7,215 bases of DNA from an uncultured Verrucomicrobiota bacterium (GTDB lineage Bacteria; Verrucomicrobiota; Verrucomicrobiia; Limisphaerales; JADLHS01), in assembly GCA_937894935.1 (NCBI GenBank), contig CALAYC010000096.1, positions 1-7,215 of the forward strand, given 5' to 3'. Positions 6,701 through 7,215 of the stretch are shown here, one piece after another (positions within the stretch are counted from its first letter, which is position 1; each line of letters starts with the position of its first letter). The notes beneath the pieces were generated by a model. That model was not told the DNA's origin. It ran no database searches and saw only the letters and a list, made by a program, of their open reading frames with translations. The translations under genes and the position numbers were made by a program.

Positions 6701-7215
6701 CCACGAGGACTGATCAAAGTCACCGCTAAATCTGAAATCCGCGGATGATCAATTCGCAGCCCTACATCCAACTGCGCGATAGTTCCGACATTGGTAATGA
6801 ATTGGGTATAGTTCGTCACCGCATCATCCAATATTGGCACGCTACCAGTATTTCCATTGAACAGCATAGGCGTCGGCGGCGCACCAATCGCGACTGTAGC
6901 CTGATAGGAGAAGGTCTGCTGGGTCGGATTGGGATTGAATATACCTATGAAATAGCGACCCGATTGCAGCGGCGGCAGCGTCGACTTGTCAATGGTCAAA
7001 CAACCGCTGCCATTGATCGTCATTGTGAACTCAAAAACATTGGTCGTCGGGAGCTCATTTTTTCGGATGAAGAGCAGCAAGGGTTGCGGGTTTGGAGAAA
7101 TCACGTTAATGCAAACGGTCAAATTCGTCGCTCCAACCGGCACATTACGCGAAAAGTAACGCCAGCTATTCGGTCCGATCGTATTTGTCATTATACAATC
7201 GTTTTCACACTGCCG
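3772..7215 (-). CDS. Very large extracellular multidomain protein: P-domain with nested galactose-binding-like and L-type lectin domains (N-terminus outside window)
   Basis: The frame stays open to the right edge (8 codons beyond the first in-window ATG at 7191, reading RQCENDCI), and no signal peptide follows that ATG, so the true start lies outside. Numbering from that Met: PPC-like module (about 1-103); P-domain first part (107-188, with IDHPRISDLAVTLISPRGT); inserted jelly-roll-like module (about 189-297, FGPGASTEVTIVMN); P-domain continuation (298-328); galactose-binding-like first half (329-406); L-type lectin (407-620, GGGGDGIAF); galactose-binding-like second half (626-684, YMDAFRLVE); P-domain end (690-734, ENAFGEWQLEILDS); PPC-like modules 2 and 3 (about 742-858, 862-974); two C-terminal repeats (980-1050, 1062-1139). 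Seventeen cysteines, mostly near module ends, suggest disulfides in an exported protein. No transmembrane helix, protease triad, PEP-CTERM or LPXTG signal is visible. The domain calls are from motifs by eye. Likely a secreted or surface carbohydrate-binding protein; the real function is unknown. Confidence 0.85.
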   Translation of the reverse strand, partial: RQCENDCIMTNTIGPNSWRYFSRNVPVGATNLTVCINVISPNPQPLLLFIRKNELPTTNVFEFTMTINGSGCLTIDKSTLPPLQSGRYFIGIFNPNPTQQTFSYQATVAIGAPPTPMLFNGNTGSVPILDDAVTNYTQFITNVGTIAQLDVGLRIDHPRISDLAVTLISPRGTRVLLVENRGGPDANAFGSSLTITNIAPATSSGGPESVTKVVDTGVTFGSIEIDYNFFCQPDRMLVLYEGATIFDTGLINNGCPSEQSVPRREKVFFGPGASTEVTIVMNPPGFDYGTNTLWEYTVSSINQIHNYLVFTDNTNFTTTPIKFAAPPFTGAAGSTVTLSDFESPVTAQTYTAPTIGNPDGWNVLTNSVQVVNDPSFAYAGNQYLSLLQGSIARTISLNADRDYSLSYAVRGSPRCLQFTNFASTQGLTLTDNATVISGGILQLTPSQTSRHGAAWSKTKLPVNDGFDTTFQFRIAGPFIGGGGDGIAFTIQNISPTADAFSAIGGSRGNAISVFFNTFMNWPGCASPVTCDLYSNSIGIGINDQYVIQTDLTPFGIELKDGNIHEARVIYGAEGITVILDGSVVLANVPLPGPGLSPGVDSCGYAWVGFEAFCGATAETHEILNWNFCSATPAPSGTITLAGIATNQFIVGDEWTTRSLAFRANQPSVDLAVQPGQCDLEVYMDAFRLVETAGSRYVLPEESLKVLEGENAFGEWQLEILDSRTGAFNNVALLDWQLQFIFQDEVPLPPPLAPGVPQTNTICAGQIQYYVIDVPPWARFATNELLSATGPVNVYFNQFIRPTGLNIVPPDYDLLIGQTSGVAVLATNVPPLQPDYPVLIPGQRYYIGIENPSATDCVTVAFLVDFDLVTFPQVTELTNQIPLCTVNSGPAGAADYYYFNVSPNAVRAQFELFNLSGDMTLVLRRGLPPTLGIFDYISANVFTNDEVITVFDFSQPVPLTPGDWYFAAVNVSGPSVSYCAQASEWPVYGTNIVITNMFIGTNSLCLTWTSLPGMRYFVEGVTNLTSTNWATVSDAIVATDYATTYCVPFPSPFQFFRVREGGEIGTYIPPPIISSIRRTFRGVEITWGGPVTARYQVEWTDSLFPTNWQPFTVPPEVTSTTGLFQFIDDGSEAGPLDGLRYYRLVVVP
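3775..4254 (-). repeat. Two diverged C-terminal repeats of the large protein (beta-sandwich-like)
   Basis: Residues 980-1050 and 1062-1139 share one pattern: a strand ending in TW (CLTWTSLPG / EITWGGPVT), then RY-V-E (RYFVEG / RYQVEW), then TNW (STNWATV / PTNWQPF), and finally an aromatic-Arg end (FQFFRVRE / RYYRLVVV). Both are about 70-78 residues. The first also has Cys996 and Cys1037. Such units commonly close secreted proteins of Verrucomicrobiota and resemble fibronectin-III-like sandwiches; their role is unknown. Confidence 0.6.
4270..4968 (-). repeat. Two pre-peptidase-C-like modules in tandem
   Basis: Residues 742-858 and 862-974 are related beta-rich modules. Each opens with a Cys-containing strand (QTNTICAGQ, Cys754; NQIPLCTVN, Cys875), runs through a YYVIDVP / YYYFNVS strand and has a 'pro-gly then aromatic' turn (LIPGQRYYIGIEN; LTPGDWYFAAVN). 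Each closes on a second cysteine (Cys848; Cys970), so each probably carries one internal disulfide. A third copy of the type (SGRYFIGIFNP) lies at residues 1-103. Family assignment (PPC, usually seen next to secreted proteases and P-domains) is by motif only. Confidence 0.55.
5332..5973 (-). other. Inserted L-type (Bact_lectin-like) lectin domain bracketed by cysteines
   Basis: Residues 407-620 of the large protein form a concanavalin-like/L-type lectin domain: an entry strand near FTNFASTQGL, the GGGGDGIAF loop (472-480, Asp476), NAISVFFNTF (501-510), SNSIGIGIN (526-534), a strand after HEARVIYG and an exit strand HEILNWNF. Cys407 and Cys620 sit exactly at its two ends. By hand count 5341-5940 is 49.3% GC (40% within 5521-5640), against 55% in 4741-5040 and 54% in 6181-6480. 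This supports a separate evolutionary origin for the segment, though the difference is modest. Confidence 0.7.

Noticed and set aside
4905..6729. Plus-strand and alternative minus-strand open frames of 70-142 codons inside the large protein gene
   Set aside because: All lie opposite or out of frame with a continuous coding frame full of recognisable domains; compositions look random.
3772..7215. Secreted subtilisin-like protease, suggested by P-domain and PPC modules
   Set aside because: No Asp/His/Ser catalytic motifs are visible in the 1147 codons; a protease domain upstream of the window cannot be excluded.
1..7215. Mobile element or defence system
   Set aside because: No transposase, integrase, terminal inverted repeats, CRISPR repeats, nuclease or toxin-antitoxin pair was seen on either strand.

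Overview
The window reads as chromosomal DNA from a free-living, Gram-negative-type bacterium of the Verrucomicrobiota (Pedosphaera/Limisphaera-like). This rests on family knowledge: very large secreted proteins built from P-domains, pre-peptidase-C-like modules and lectin folds, ending in short '…TNW…FYR' repeats, are typical of that group, and a Bacteroides-type Fkp next to a type-2 LeuC fits too. GC in the segments I counted by hand is about 54-55%. The phylum call is an inference.

Layout. Left edge to 1343 (+): the C-terminal sugar-kinase half of a bifunctional fucokinase/GDP-fucose pyrophosphorylase (fkp), cut off at its 5' side by the window edge. 1452-2825 (+): a complete large subunit of 3-isopropylmalate dehydratase (leuC), without leuD beside it. 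2840-2876: a strong hairpin serving as terminator for leuC and, on the other strand, for the convergent gene. 2875-3672 (-): a complete DUF72/YecE-family protein. 3673-3771: a 99-base gap holding a probable terminator for the next gene. 3772 to the right edge (-): nearly half the window is one huge extracellular protein, cut off at its N-terminus, with at least 1147 codons visible.

How the genes fit together. The first three genes look like housekeeping or metabolic functions (fucose activation, leucine biosynthesis, unknown) with no obvious shared pathway. fkp and leuC run in the same direction but lie 108 bases apart, so co-transcription is possible but not shown. The large protein is the most unusual item. 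By eye it is a nested ('Russian doll') architecture: a proprotein-convertase P-domain is interrupted first by a small jelly-roll-like module, then by a galactose-binding-like domain, and the latter is itself interrupted by an L-type lectin domain. The lectin insert has lower GC than its flanks and is bracketed by two cysteines. Two further pre-peptidase-C-like modules and two tandem C-terminal repeats follow. The likely job is carbohydrate or surface binding outside the cell, but no catalytic domain is visible in the window.

No tRNA, rRNA, CRISPR array, insertion sequence or phage gene was seen.
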